DNA of 64,000 nt from Streptomyces sp. LUP30 (GTDB lineage Bacteria > Actinomycetota > Actinomycetes > Streptomycetales > Streptomycetaceae): NCBI RefSeq assembly GCF_001746365.1, contig NZ_MJAJ01000035.1:1-64000 (forward strand). Direction: 5' to 3'. The translations under genes and the position numbers were made by a program. Under the pieces are notes generated by a model, which was not told the origin of the DNA, did not search any database, and worked only from the letters and a program-made list of their open reading frames with translations. Each line of letters starts with the position of its first letter. Positions within the stretch are counted from its first letter, which is position 1. This document shows, piece after piece, positions 8,365-15,812 of the stretch.

Positions 8365-8904
8365 ATGGCAGCTCACCGCACCCGTCGGCAGAAGGGCGTG
8401 CTGGTGACGGCGGCCTGCGCGGCGGCGCTCCTCGGGGCCGCCGGGCTCACCGGCTGCTCCGGCGACGAGACCCCCTCGTCGGTGGCCAGCAAGGCCGCGT
8501 CCGCCGCGCAGTCGGTCGGCGCGCAGGCCACCGCGGCCGCGTCCTCGCTCGCCTCACTCGCCTCGCAGGCGTCGGAGGCGTACGCGTCGGCGACGGCGGA
8601 GGTGAACCGACGGTTCGACGAGATCAAGGGCGGGGTCGACGCCAGGGGCGACGTGAAGCTCGGCACGCCCGGCACCGACGGCGACCGCAGCACGGTCGAG
8701 GTCACGGCCGCCAACAGCACCGGTTCGACGAAGTCCTTCGCCGTCCAGGTCGACTTCGAGGACTCCGGCGGCGAACGGCTCGACACGGTCCTCGTGACGG
8801 TCTCCGACGTCCCGGCGGGCAAGACCGGAAAGGCCACCGCCCGCAGCAACCGAAAGCTGTCCGGCGAGGTGAGGACGGAGGCGGTCCGCGCGGTGCGCTA
8901 CTGA
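8365..8904 (+). CDS. Small Ala/Ser-rich lipoprotein
   Basis: 179 residues from ATG 8365 behind a strong GGAGGAG site. The signal peptide ends in a canonical lipobox LTGC at about residue 29, so it should be lipid-anchored on the outer face of the membrane. Residues 35-75 are a helical Ala/Ser-rich stretch (SKAASAAQSV), possibly coiled. The C-terminal 85 residues form a beta-sandwich-like domain (VEVTAANSTGSTKSFAVQVDFEDSGGERLDTVLVTV) similar to FxLYD/DUF-type domains. Function unknown. Confidence 0.8.
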   Translation: MAAHRTRRQKGVLVTAACAAALLGAAGLTGCSGDETPSSVASKAASAAQSVGAQATAAASSLASLASQASEAYASATAEVNRRFDEIKGGVDARGDVKLGTPGTDGDRSTVEVTAANSTGSTKSFAVQVDFEDSGGERLDTVLVTVSDVPAGKTGKATARSNRKLSGEVRTEAVRAVRY

Positions 8905-8956
8905 CCAGGACCGCCCCGGGAGCGAAGTGGACGGGCCGGTACGCCCGCACGGCGGG

Positions 8957-9661
8957 TCAGGCCATCCAGAAGAAGACGGCCGTCATCCGCTTCTCCTCCA
9001 GCGTCGTGCCGCAGTAACCGGTGGCGCTGTGCACGAGGTTGGCGTGGTAGAGGAGCAGCCGGTTGGGCTTGTGCGGCACCCGCACGTCCTCCTCGAAGGC
9101 GTCCGGCGCGACGAACCGCGTGCCGAGGGCCTCGACGAGGTTGTTGTGCGGCGCCTGGACGACGTTGCCGCCGAGCCGGCCGCCGGGCAGGGACTGCCGG
9201 TAGAAACTGGTCCCGCAGTCCTTGGGGACCGCCGGGTTGAGATACAGCACGGCCGCGTACCGGCACAGCGCCCGCGAGTCGGAGTGGGGACGCGGCGAAC
9301 TCTCCCCCTCGCCCACGACCTGGACGCAGTTGTGGTTGAGGGTGCCGCCGCCGGGAGCCTGCTGCACCCACAGCCTGCGCGCCCCCGTCGCCTTCCTCAC
9401 CAGCCCTTCCACGCGCTCGAGTTCGGCGGGCTCCAGCCCGGGCATGGTGCGCAGTCCCGGCCAGCTCTCCGAGGTGTAGGGGTGGCCCTCGACCCAGTCG
9501 TCCTTGGCGAGACACCGTTCCCGGATCGCCGTGACGTCCGCCTCGGGGAAGACGTCGTCGAGGACCCAGTAGTCACGGCCCTTGGTGGGCTTGCGGTAGG
9601 GCAGGACCGGGAGCGTGGCGGCAGCCCTCACGGGCTGGTGGGGCCGCTGTGGCATGGACAT
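8957..9661 (-). CDS. DUF6445-family, 2OG-Fe(II) oxygenase-like protein
   Basis: 234 residues. It matches the DUF6445 pattern, which has a double-stranded beta-helix like prolyl-4-hydroxylases. A candidate iron facial triad is visible: PHSDSRALCRYAAVLYLN (HxD) and a later His in YHANLVHSATGY. FYRQSLPGG and RMTAVFFWMA fit the core strands. The substrate is unknown. The ATG at 9661 has no ribosome site, but TAGATT ends 6 nt upstream, so the message may be leaderless. A perfect 8-bp palindrome lies about 60 bp upstream. Confidence 0.75.
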   Translation of the reverse strand: MSMPQRPHQPVRAAATLPVLPYRKPTKGRDYWVLDDVFPEADVTAIRERCLAKDDWVEGHPYTSESWPGLRTMPGLEPAELERVEGLVRKATGARRLWVQQAPGGGTLNHNCVQVVGEGESSPRPHSDSRALCRYAAVLYLNPAVPKDCGTSFYRQSLPGGRLGGNVVQAPHNNLVEALGTRFVAPDAFEEDVRVPHKPNRLLLYHANLVHSATGYCGTTLEEKRMTAVFFWMA

Positions 9662-9667
9662 GCGGCG

Positions 9668-9673
9668 AATCTA
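9668..9673 (-). promoter_or_regulatory. Candidate -10 element (leaderless start)
   Basis: TAGATT on the minus strand ends 6 nt before the DUF6445 start codon, matching the actinobacterial TANNNT -10 box and placing the start site at or next to the ATG. Confidence 0.45.
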
Positions 9674-9721
9674 GGCGGGGGTTCCGCCACGACTCGCCCT
9701 CCCGTTCGTCCGCACTCCTCC

Positions 9722-9742
9722 GCGAACTGGTCAACAGTTCGC
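9722..9742. promoter_or_regulatory. Operator-like palindrome and related direct repeat
   Basis: GCGAACTG and CAGTTCGC are separated by GTCAA, a perfect 8-bp inverted repeat. The motif GGTCAACAGTTCGCC (9729-9743) recurs as GGTCAACGGTTCACC at 9749-9763, two helical turns away. This looks like a two-site operator upstream of the DUF6445 gene. Confidence 0.5.
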
Positions 9743-9758
9743 CGGGCCGGTCAACGGT

Positions 9759-9842
9759 TCACCAACCGGGCAGGCCCCGGTGTTGCCCGCACGGATCGGC
9801 GAAGAGGTCGTCGGCGGTGACGGGGCGGCCTGACGGCTCCAC
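9759..9842 (-). CDS. Candidate 27-residue peptide upstream of DUF6445 gene
   Basis: A short frame from GTG 9842 encodes a 27-residue peptide ending GQHRGLPGW. A perfect AAGGAGG lies 12 nt upstream, right after an in-frame TGA, so the frame cannot extend further. Third codon positions are mostly G or C, as in real genes here. The peptide is acidic in the middle (TADDLFADP), with a single Cys. It precedes the oxygenase-like gene on the same strand, with the palindrome in between. It may be a leader peptide or a modified peptide precursor, or may be spurious. Confidence 0.35.
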   Translation of the reverse strand: MEPSGRPVTADDLFADPCGQHRGLPGW

Positions 9843-9939
9843 CTCCGTGACGCGCCTCCTTCACGCCGTCCACACAAGAACTCCCGGAATTGTGGCCTCC
9901 ATCACAGCATGTGGGGTCCGGGGCTGCTGAAGTGACCGG

Positions 9940-10203
9940 ATGATCGGTCTCGTGATCCGCGTTCTCCCGTTCTGGGTGCGCGAACCCCTGCTCGTCGCCG
10001 TCGGCGTCCCCTTCAGCGGCCTCCTCTTCTATGCGGGCATCCGCGATCACGAGTGGATCGGGGTGGCCCTGGGCGCCGCCGTCGCCTTGTTCACCGCGGT
10101 CCGCGTGCACACCATCAACCGCGCCCTCAAGGCCCGCCGCCTGTCGAAGGCCGTCGAGGAGATGACGCGGACCGCGGGCGTGAAACGCATCGAGGGCATC
10201 TAG
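9940..10203 (+). CDS. Small two-helix membrane protein
   Basis: 87 residues from ATG 9940, no clear ribosome site. Two hydrophobic segments (about 14-32 and 37-57) are followed by a basic helical tail (NRALKARRLSKAVEEM). Function unknown. Its TAG stop overlaps the stop of the convergent MOSC gene by 4 bp. Confidence 0.6.
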   Translation: MIGLVIRVLPFWVREPLLVAVGVPFSGLLFYAGIRDHEWIGVALGAAVALFTAVRVHTINRALKARRLSKAVEEMTRTAGVKRIEGI

Positions 10204-10895
10204 GCCTCGGCCGTGACCTCGTCGCCCACCGACACCCGGGCCGCCCGCCGCACCTCGAAGTAGGCGCCGAAGGCGAGGCCGCCGCCGTCCGCCCGGCGGT
10301 AGTCCGCGAGGGTGCGCAGGGGTTCCGGGCCGGAGCGCAGGCCGGTGCGCTGGTCGACCATGGTGACGGCGCAGCGGATCGTGACCTCGGTGAAGGCCAG
10401 TTCCGCGCCGCCGACGACGAGCCGGGCGGCGCCGTCCTCGGTGTGCGGGGCCTCCCAGCCGTCCACCACGAGGTTCGGGCGGAAGCGGTTCATCGGCAGG
10501 GGCGCGGCTCCGCGTGCGGCGACCCGCCTGTTCAGGGCGTCCAGGCTGGCCCGGGAGACGACGTGCAGGCGGCCGCCGTTGCCCGCCGGGCACCGGACCA
10601 GGGTGCTCGGGGCGCCCAGGACGTCGGTGAGCCAGGCATGCACGTCCGCGCTGTCCACCGGTACCGGCTCCCGGTGCGGGGCCCGCAAGGTCAGTTCGCC
10701 CCGGGTCAGTTCAGGCGTGATCACAGCGAGCGCGGGGTCGCCCCCCTGCCAGCGCAGGTCGCCCTTCTCGTCGGCGATCGCGTACGCGCGGTCGTGCGGC
10801 AGGCCCGCGCGGGTCAGCGTCGCCCCGGACAGCTCCGTCCCCGCGCATCCCTTCACCGGGTAGTACGTGATCCCGCTCAGTCTCGCGACCGTCAT
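10200..10895 (-). CDS. MOSC-domain protein (mARC/YcbX-like molybdenum cofactor enzyme)
   Basis: 231 residues from ATG 10895; a 16-codon upstream extension is possible but less typical. The N-terminal beta-barrel domain (ITYYPVKGCAGTEL ... LPHDRAYAIADEKGDLR) precedes a MOSC domain with NRFRPNLVVDG and the diagnostic EVTIRCAVTMVDQRTG, whose Cys is the molybdenum ligand. Related YcbX and mARC proteins reduce N-hydroxylated compounds and can detoxify base analogues. No ferredoxin domain is fused here, unlike some YcbX proteins, so a separate electron donor would be needed. Confidence 0.85.
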   Translation of the reverse strand: MTVARLSGITYYPVKGCAGTELSGATLTRAGLPHDRAYAIADEKGDLRWQGGDPALAVITPELTRGELTLRAPHREPVPVDSADVHAWLTDVLGAPSTLVRCPAGNGGRLHVVSRASLDALNRRVAARGAAPLPMNRFRPNLVVDGWEAPHTEDGAARLVVGGAELAFTEVTIRCAVTMVDQRTGLRSGPEPLRTLADYRRADGGGLAFGAYFEVRRAARVSVGDEVTAEA

Positions 10896-11128
10896 CCGTG
10901 GATCCCCCTCGTCTCCGTCGACCGCCCCTGCCGTCCTGCACACCCTCCGGCCCTCCGCCCTCCAGCCTTCCGGCTCTCCGGGGCACGGGGAGCTCTCTGG
11001 CCCTCCCTCAACTTTTCATGGATACCGGTGAGTCGGATCCGGTTCCCGGCCGTACTCCTGTGTGTCCGCCCCCACCGGGCACGGCACATCGACATAGCGG
11101 CGGAATCCCCGACCGGGCAGGAGGCACG

Positions 11129-11878
11129 GTGCCACTTTCGCGAAACATGATGGGAACCCTGTTCGTCGGCGGTGCGCTGACCCTGACGCTCAGCGCGCTC
11201 GCCTACCCATCGATGCTCGGACTTGACACCGTGTCGACCTCGACGGACCGGGTGATCGCCAACACCCAGTGGGGCCCGTTGACCGAGGGCGACCGGGACT
11301 TCGTGGTGAAGGTGCGGGCCGCCGGCCTGTGGGAGTACCCGTTGGGCCAGCTCGGGCTCCAGAAGAGCCAGACCCCGGCCGTTCGCACCGCCAGCAACCA
11401 CCTGATCGACGGTCACGGAGCGCTGGACACCAGCTGCCGCAAGATCGCGCCGATGCTGAACATCACGCTGCCCAACGTCGCCAGCCCCCAGCAGGAGGGC
11501 TTCGTCACCCAGCTGAAGGCGGAGAGCGGCAAGCAGTTCGACGCCGACTTCGCCAACATCCTGCGCATGACGCACGGCTCGATCTTCAACACGATCGCCA
11601 AGATCCGGTCCACGACCAAGAACACGCTGGTCCGCGCGCTGGCCGACCAGGCCAACAACACCGTTCTGGACCACATCACGGTGATGGAGAAGACCGGTCT
11701 GGTCGACTTCGACACCACGCTGTTCAACCAGACCACGCCGCCGAAGCTGCCCAAGTCGGACCTGACCCCGCCGGTTCCGCCCGCCGGCCAGCCCATGATC
11801 GTCCTCACCCCGCCGCCGACCGCCACCTCCACCCCCCTGGACCTCAGCGCGGTCGTGGGCGGCAACGGCGCCCAGTAG
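11129..11878 (+). CDS. DUF4142 secreted protein
   Basis: 249 residues from GTG 11129 with a near-ideal GCAGGAGG site 5 nt upstream. A signal or anchor helix spans about 8-30. The DUF4142 four-helix region follows (about 45-190): LTEGDRDFVVKVRAAGLWE, QKSQTPAVRTASNHLIDGH, FVTQLKAESGKQFDADF. The DUF4142 fold is ferritin-like and often found in periplasmic or envelope proteins. The Pro-rich tail ends VVGGNGAQ. Function unknown. Confidence 0.8.
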   Translation: MPLSRNMMGTLFVGGALTLTLSALAYPSMLGLDTVSTSTDRVIANTQWGPLTEGDRDFVVKVRAAGLWEYPLGQLGLQKSQTPAVRTASNHLIDGHGALDTSCRKIAPMLNITLPNVASPQQEGFVTQLKAESGKQFDADFANILRMTHGSIFNTIAKIRSTTKNTLVRALADQANNTVLDHITVMEKTGLVDFDTTLFNQTTPPKLPKSDLTPPVPPAGQPMIVLTPPPTATSTPLDLSAVVGGNGAQ

Positions 11879-11909
11879 GGGCGGGGCAGGAACAGCGACA
11901 GTGCCGGGG

Positions 11910-13556
11910 CTACGCCAGCCAGACCGTCGTGTCCGGGGGCAGCACACCGTCGTCGTCGAGGGGGACGCTGCTCAGCAGCACCTCGCCCGGCGGCGACGGC
12001 ACGGACGCCTCGGACAGGTTGGTCACGCAGCGCCAGCCGTCATGGCGGGCGAAGGACAGCACGCCCGGCGGGGTCCGAGGCGCCCAGGTGAGCTCCTCGC
12101 CCTCCAGCAGCTTGCGCCTTAGCCGCAGGGCCGTGCGGTACAGCTCCAGGGTGGAGCCCGCCACGCCCTCCTGTGCCGCCACGGCGTACCGCGCGAAGTC
12201 CGGCGGCTGAGGCAGCCACGCGCCGGCCGCGCCGAAGCCGTACGACGGGCCCGTCGCCGTCCACGGCAACGGCACCCGGCAGCCGTCGCGGCCCTTGCGG
12301 ACGCGGCCGCTGTGCTCCCACACCGGGTCCTGGAGCACCTCCACGGGCAGATCGGCCACCTCCGGCAGGCCAAGCTCCTCACCCTGGTAGAGGTACGAGG
12401 ATCCCGGCAGCGCCAGCATCAGCAGCGTCGCCGCGCGGGCCCGTCGCAGACCGGCCTCCTCGTCGACGCGCGGGGCGCGGCCGCCCGAGAGGAGCCAGGC
12501 GTCGCCGTCCGCGCCCGGCGGGAGCATGAGGCGCGAGGCGTGCCGCACCACGTCGTGGTTGGACAGGACCCAGGTGGCCGAGGCGCCGACCTCCCGGGCC
12601 CCGGCCAGCGAGTCGGTGATGACCGCGCGGATCTCCTCCGCGTCCCAGCCGGCTTGCAGGTACTCGAAGTTGAAAGCCTGGTCGAGTTCGTCCGGGCGGG
12701 CGTAGAGCGCACGTCGCGCACCGGGCACCCAGGCCTCGGCCACGGCCGTGCGCGGCGGGGAGTAGGAGTCGAACAGGCGGCGCCAGTCGCGGTAGATCTC
12801 GTGGACCTCGTCGCGGTCGTAGAAGGGGTGGGCGCCCGGGGGCAGCCGGTGGAGGGCCTCCTCGCCGAACAGTTCCGGCGCGCCCAGGTCGCGCAGGGGC
12901 TCGGCGAGGTCCTTGGCGAGGGCGTGGGCCACGTCGACGCGGAAGCCGTCGACGCCCCGGTCGGACCAGAAGCGCAAGGTGGTGCAGAAGTCCTCGCGGA
13001 CCTCCGCGTGGTCCCAGTTCAGGTCCGGCTGCTCGCGGGCGAAGAGGTGGAGGTACCACTGGCCGTCGGGGACGCGCTGCCAGGCGCTGCCGCCGAAGAC
13101 GGACTGCCAGTCCGTGGGCGGGAGCGCCCCGGCCGGACCGCGCCCGTCGCGGAAGACGTAGCGCTCCCGGGCCGGGGAGCCGGGGCCGGCGGCCAGCGCC
13201 TCCTGGAACCAGACGTGCCGGTGGGAGGTGTGGTTGGGGACCACGTCGACGATCACCTTCAGGCCGAGGCGGTGGGCCTCGGTGACCAGTGCGTCGAAGT
13301 CCGCCAGGTCGCCCAGCCGGGGATCCACGTCCCGGTGGTCGGCGACGTCGTAGCCGCCGTCGGCGAGCTCGGAGGGATAGAAGGGGGAGAGCCAGAGGGC
13401 GTCCACGCCGAGGGCGGCCAGATGGGGCAGCCGGTCGGCGACGCCGCGCAGGTCACCGAGCCCGTCGCCGTCGGCGTCGGCGAAGCTGCGCGGATAGACC
13501 TGGTAGACGACGGCCTGGCGCCACCAGTCGGAGCGGTGGGAGGAGAAGTCGGTCAC
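11910..13556 (-). CDS. Glycoside hydrolase family 13 alpha-glucosidase (oligo-1,6-glucosidase type)
   Basis: 548 residues from GTG 13556. Typical GH13 regions are in order: VVYQVYPRSFADADGDGLGDL, DALWLSPFYPS, DVVPNHTS (region I), GFRVDVAHA with nucleophile Asp208 (II), AVAEAWV with acid/base Glu274 (III), and VLSNHDVVRHA with Asp335 (IV). A C-terminal beta domain follows. The closeness to the DWWRQAVVYQ family points to a cytoplasmic enzyme hydrolysing alpha-glucosides such as isomaltose, maltose or trehalose; no signal peptide is seen. There is no strong ribosome site. No transporter is adjacent. Confidence 0.85.
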   Translation of the reverse strand: MTDFSSHRSDWWRQAVVYQVYPRSFADADGDGLGDLRGVADRLPHLAALGVDALWLSPFYPSELADGGYDVADHRDVDPRLGDLADFDALVTEAHRLGLKVIVDVVPNHTSHRHVWFQEALAAGPGSPARERYVFRDGRGPAGALPPTDWQSVFGGSAWQRVPDGQWYLHLFAREQPDLNWDHAEVREDFCTTLRFWSDRGVDGFRVDVAHALAKDLAEPLRDLGAPELFGEEALHRLPPGAHPFYDRDEVHEIYRDWRRLFDSYSPPRTAVAEAWVPGARRALYARPDELDQAFNFEYLQAGWDAEEIRAVITDSLAGAREVGASATWVLSNHDVVRHASRLMLPPGADGDAWLLSGGRAPRVDEEAGLRRARAATLLMLALPGSSYLYQGEELGLPEVADLPVEVLQDPVWEHSGRVRKGRDGCRVPLPWTATGPSYGFGAAGAWLPQPPDFARYAVAAQEGVAGSTLELYRTALRLRRKLLEGEELTWAPRTPPGVLSFARHDGWRCVTNLSEASVPSPPGEVLLSSVPLDDDGVLPPDTTVWLA

Positions 13557-13671
13557 GAGGGAAAGCCTGTCCAGCTTGCCGGGAAAGTGAACGTCCAACC
13601 GTTCGGAGCTGATCGTTCCGCTCGTGGCGAAGGTGTGGCGGAAACTTGAACTCCCAGAGGTTTGAAGCAGG

Positions 13672-13701
13672 TTGACACGGGTCGGCCGTCCACACGACGA
13701 T
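13672..13701 (+). promoter_or_regulatory. Candidate promoter for LAETG protein gene
   Basis: TTGACA (13672-13677) lies 18 bp upstream of GACGAT (13696-13701), a weak match to the housekeeping actinobacterial promoter, leaving a leader of about 100 nt before the gene at 13805. Confidence 0.35.
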
Positions 13702-13804
13702 GGCCTCACACTGTGACGCCCGGGACCGAAGGGCCCAGTGCCTCTCCTGAGAATTCGACTGATCTGACCCATCAGTCTCACCCCTGGCACTCGCCAAGAA
13801 TGGG

Positions 13805-14779
13805 ATGCGCATGTCCATAGCGAGCCGAGTCACCGTACGCCGACTGCTGGGGACGGGCGCCGCTTCCCTCACCCTCTGCGCCGCCTCCGCGGCCGCCGCC
13901 TCGGGCGCCTTCGCCGGCACCGGGACGCCCGGCGGCGACGGCTGGAAGCCCGGCGGCCAGTACCAGCCGGGCACCGGCGCGGGCACCGAGACGGGGACCG
14001 ACCGCTGCGAGTTCTCGCTCGACGGCACGCACTTCCAGGCCTCGGTCCGGGTCGACGACCAGACCCTGCGGCCCACCGAGGACGGCAAGGTCCACATCAA
14101 GGTCCGCGCCGCCGGCGACGCCTCGGCGTGCACCGCGTCCCTCGCCTCCTACCTCGCCCACGGGTCCAGCTTCCGCACCTCCGGCGAGCAGGTCTTCGTC
14201 GACTTCGACAGCGTGACGGTCAAGGCCGGCCAGACCGACGCCCTCGACATCGCGGTGCCCGACGCGGGCTGCTTCGCGCAGATCGACCTCTACCGGGGCG
14301 CGGTCAAGTTCGACGGCAAGACCGACGCGAAGGACGGCTTCGTCCACGGCGACCTGCCCAAGGGGCCGGACCGTCCCGTCATCAAGGACAAGCTGATCGC
14401 GGCCTGGAACGGCGGCACCAAGGACTGCGTCGTCACCGAGCAGCCGCCGCCCGCCACCCCGCCGGCGCCGTCGGGCAGCGCGTCCGGCACCCCCTCGGGC
14501 ACGCCGTCGACCCCGGCGAGCACGCCGTCGGCCCCGTCGGACAGGGACACCGCCACGCCGTCGCCGTCCGCCTCCGACAGCGGCTCCCCGACCCCGGTCC
14601 CGTCTTCCTCCGAGTCGACCGCCGCCCCCGCCCCCACCCCCGACGGGGGCGGCGGCGGCCTCGCGGAGACGGGCGCCAGCAGCAAGACGCCCCTGATCGC
14701 GGGCGGCGCCGCGGCACTGCTCGCGGGCGGTGCGGCGATCGTCGTCGCCACCCGACGCCGCAAGGGCACCCGCGCCTGA
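13805..14779 (+). CDS. LAETG sortase-anchored surface protein
   Basis: 324 residues (ATG 13805; a second ATG at 13811 is equally possible). A signal peptide of about 37 residues ends at AFA. A folded domain with two or three Cys pairs (DRCEFSL, SACTASL, AGCFAQIDLY) spans about 65-210. A Ser/Pro/Thr-rich wall-spanning region follows (about 215-290). The C-terminus is a complete sorting signal: LAETG, then a hydrophobic segment (TPLIAGGAAALLAGGAAIVVA), then RRRK. LAXTG motifs are the substrate of class E sortases, which in Streptomyces also anchor the long chaplins. The adhesion or enzymatic role of the folded domain is unknown. Confidence 0.88.
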   Translation: MRMSIASRVTVRRLLGTGAASLTLCAASAAAASGAFAGTGTPGGDGWKPGGQYQPGTGAGTETGTDRCEFSLDGTHFQASVRVDDQTLRPTEDGKVHIKVRAAGDASACTASLASYLAHGSSFRTSGEQVFVDFDSVTVKAGQTDALDIAVPDAGCFAQIDLYRGAVKFDGKTDAKDGFVHGDLPKGPDRPVIKDKLIAAWNGGTKDCVVTEQPPPATPPAPSGSASGTPSGTPSTPASTPSAPSDRDTATPSPSASDSGSPTPVPSSSESTAAPAPTPDGGGGGLAETGASSKTPLIAGGAAALLAGGAAIVVATRRRKGTRA

Positions 14780-14813
14780 CGTCAGCGACGTCGATGCCGG
14801 TGGGGGGCGAGCG

Positions 14814-15776
14814 TCAGCCGCCCTCCACCGTCGTCAGCCACAGCTTCACGTAGCGCTCCACGTCCACGTCCAACGCCACGTCCACCAGGGTCTGTTCGCG
14901 CGCACCCTCGTGGATCTCGGACTCGCCGGGGCGCGGGCGGCGGTCGACGACCGTCTGACCGCGGGCCGGCCCGGGAGCGAGACTGACCTCCACCGGGAGA
15001 AGCTCGGTCGTCAGGCCCGCCGGGTCGGCCACCGCGCAGACCGCTCCCGCGTCGCCGAGACCGCCGGTCGGCGTGGGGTCGCCCGAGGTCGCCGGGTCGC
15101 GGTGGGCCAGCAGTTCGCCGGCCAGCCGCAGGCGCGGCTCCGGGCTCGCCCGCAGCCGCGCCACGTCCGCCGCGGGGACCAGGACCCGCTTGAACACGTC
15201 CAGCCCGTACATCGTGATCGGCACGCCCGCGGTGAGCAGGACCGCCGCCGCTTCCGGGTCGTGCCACACGTTGAACTCCGCCACCGGTGTGGCGTTCCCG
15301 GTCGTCACCGCGCCGCCCATGAACACGATCCGCTCGATGTTGCCGGTCACCTCCGGATGCGTGCGCAGCAGCAGGGCGATGTTCGTCAGGGGGGCGGTGG
15401 GGATCAGCGTGACCGGGCGCGGAGAGGCGAGGATCTCGCGGCGCAGCAGGGTCACCGCGTCGACGTCGACCGGACGGCGGGCCGGAGCCGGCAGGCCCAG
15501 GTCGCCCATGCCGTCGGCGCCGTGCACATGCCGGGCCACGCGCAGCGGCTCGATCAGCGGACGCTCGGCGCCGCGCGCGACCGGGACGTCCCCGGCGCCC
15601 GCCTGTTCCAGGACGGTCAGCGTGTTGCGGACCACCCCGTCCACGTCCGTGTTGCCCGCCACACAGGTCACCGCCCGCACGTCCAGGCCGGGGTGGCGCA
15701 CGGCGAACAGCAGGGCCAGGGCGTCGTCGACGCCCGTGTCGCAGTCGATGATCACGGGAATGGGCTGCTCGGTCAC
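14814..15776 (-). CDS. Inosine/uridine-preferring nucleoside hydrolase
   Basis: 320 residues from GTG 15776 with GGAAGGAG upstream. The N-terminal DCDTGVDDALAL motif (Asp11, 13, 17, 18) is the calcium and ribose-binding site of nucleoside hydrolases. LIPTAPLTNIALLL, IVFMGGAV and AEFNVWHDPEAA (Asn169, Asp173) are the other family blocks. The enzyme splits ribonucleosides into base and ribose for salvage. No signal peptide, so cytoplasmic. Its start lies 37 bp beyond the stop of the ThrRS paralogue, so the two could be cotranscribed. Confidence 0.9.
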   Translation of the reverse strand: MTEQPIPVIIDCDTGVDDALALLFAVRHPGLDVRAVTCVAGNTDVDGVVRNTLTVLEQAGAGDVPVARGAERPLIEPLRVARHVHGADGMGDLGLPAPARRPVDVDAVTLLRREILASPRPVTLIPTAPLTNIALLLRTHPEVTGNIERIVFMGGAVTTGNATPVAEFNVWHDPEAAAVLLTAGVPITMYGLDVFKRVLVPAADVARLRASPEPRLRLAGELLAHRDPATSGDPTPTGGLGDAGAVCAVADPAGLTTELLPVEVSLAPGPARGQTVVDRRPRPGESEIHEGAREQTLVDVALDVDVERYVKLWLTTVEGG

Positions 15777-15812
15777 CTGAGGACTCCTTCCGCACCACGG
15801 TCGTCCCCGACC

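Noticed and set aside
12312..13649. Plus-strand frame opposite the GH13 gene
   Set aside because: Shadow frame; all four GH13 catalytic regions are on the minus strand.
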